This document shows positions 5,149 through 5,531 of a DNA stretch of 5,531 nucleotides, piece by piece (position 1 is the first letter of the stretch; each line of letters opens with the position of its first letter). The notes beneath the pieces are model-generated. The model was not told the DNA's origin, ran no database searches, and saw nothing but the letters and a program-made list of their open reading frames with translations. The stretch comes from Saprospiraceae bacterium (GTDB lineage Bacteria > Bacteroidota > Bacteroidia > Chitinophagales > Saprospiraceae), in the NCBI GenBank assembly GCA_016787375.1, contig JAEUUM010000254.1, forward strand, positions 1-5,531. Reading direction: 5' to 3'. A program made the position numbers and the translations under genes.

Positions 5149-5531
5149 ATGAACGAGGCAACTTATTTTTGGAAACAAATTTCACAATATAAAGCTGATG
5201 ATAGCAGAGATATAAAACAGCTTTATGCCATTTTTGAGGAATTAATTTATCAGCTTACTGAGTCAATCAACTTAAATTTTTCTACATTTTATGTCAGGTT
5301 AAGCTATGTATTTCATTCTTACCCTATTCCGAAGCAATTACAAAGGCGATTGTATCAATTGAGAGGTCTTTTAAAGAATCAAGTTTTAGAAAGCTCAGAA
5401 ATCGCCGGATATAACAATGATGACTGGAATCAATTTCATTATGCCGTCATAAAATTTATATCCATCGTATTAAATATAGAAATACCTGAAGATTTAAAAT
5501 TCCGAGAAGAATCCTTCCCCTCCTTAACCAA
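5149..5531 (+). CDS. Unidentified protein, N-terminal part (runs off right edge)
   Basis: An open frame of 127 codons from ATG 5149 to the window end without a stop. It begins MNEATYFWKQISQYKADDS and is rich in aromatic and charged residues. It looks soluble and mainly helical, with no signal peptide or membrane segment. The helical stretches RDIKQLYAIFEELIYQLTES (21-40), FYVRLSYVFHSYPIPKQLQR (47-66) and a later helix around WNQFHYAVIKFISIVLNI recall the N-terminal helical region of some large Bacteroidota proteins, such as those ahead of superfamily I helicase domains. That is only a loose impression: no motif is visible and no function is assigned. Codon and base use match the neighbours. 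It lies behind a terminator and so needs its own promoter; I see no good TAnnTTTG match in the 115-base AT-rich gap, only a partial ATGTTTTG at 5129-5136. Confidence 0.72.
   Translation, partial: MNEATYFWKQISQYKADDSRDIKQLYAIFEELIYQLTESINLNFSTFYVRLSYVFHSYPIPKQLQRRLYQLRGLLKNQVLESSEIAGYNNDDWNQFHYAVIKFISIVLNIEIPEDLKFREESFPSLT

Noticed and set aside
1..5531. A new defence, mobile or RNA system
   Set aside because: All complete genes are well-known housekeeping families in normal length, and no repeats, integrase, transposase, CRISPR, tRNA or rRNA could be seen on either strand.

Overview
The window looks like ordinary chromosomal DNA of a Bacteroidota bacterium, possibly Cytophagales or a relative. 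Four things point there. The DNA is AT-rich. No gene start has a usable Shine-Dalgarno sequence. Several intergenic gaps carry the Bacteroidota sigma-factor -7 element TAnnTTTG. The proteins (ClpC, an IF3 with a VRLVGDN...GVY N-domain, a STAS protein beside RNase Z) have a Bacteroidota flavour. The assignment is by motif recognition only; no database was searched.

Layout: 1-459 (minus) is the N-terminal half of ribonuclease Z (rnz), cut by the window edge and starting at TTG. Six bases upstream of it in transcription order ends a STAS-domain protein (466-846, minus), which is best started at an internal ATG. A divergent promoter region (about 847-1055) separates this pair from clpC (1056-3596, plus), which encodes the AAA+ unfoldase of the ClpCP protease and ends at a strong hairpin terminator (3611-3650). 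Then comes the translation cluster infC (3703-4287, TTG start), rpmI (4366-4560) and rplT (4638-4982), closed by a second perfect-stem terminator (5002-5033). After an AT-rich gap of about 115 bases, an unidentified gene begins at 5149 and runs off the right edge.

How the genes work together: infC, rpmI and rplT encode initiation factor IF3 and ribosomal proteins bL35 and bL20, a classic conserved cluster. Here thrS, often found upstream of infC, is replaced by clpC plus a terminator. A very good consensus promoter lies between infC and rpmI, so the two ribosomal protein genes can be transcribed separately from infC. The 77-nt rpmI-rplT spacer can fold and is a candidate site for bL20 feedback. 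RNase Z matures tRNA 3' ends; the STAS protein is probably an anti-sigma-factor-antagonist type regulator; ClpC does protein quality control. These are housekeeping functions.

I found no mobile element, CRISPR array, tRNA, rRNA or evident new multi-gene system. The points most worth checking are the non-ATG starts of infC and rnz, an apparent insertion in the IF3 N-domain, the foldable rpmI-rplT spacer, and the unrecognised gene at the right edge.
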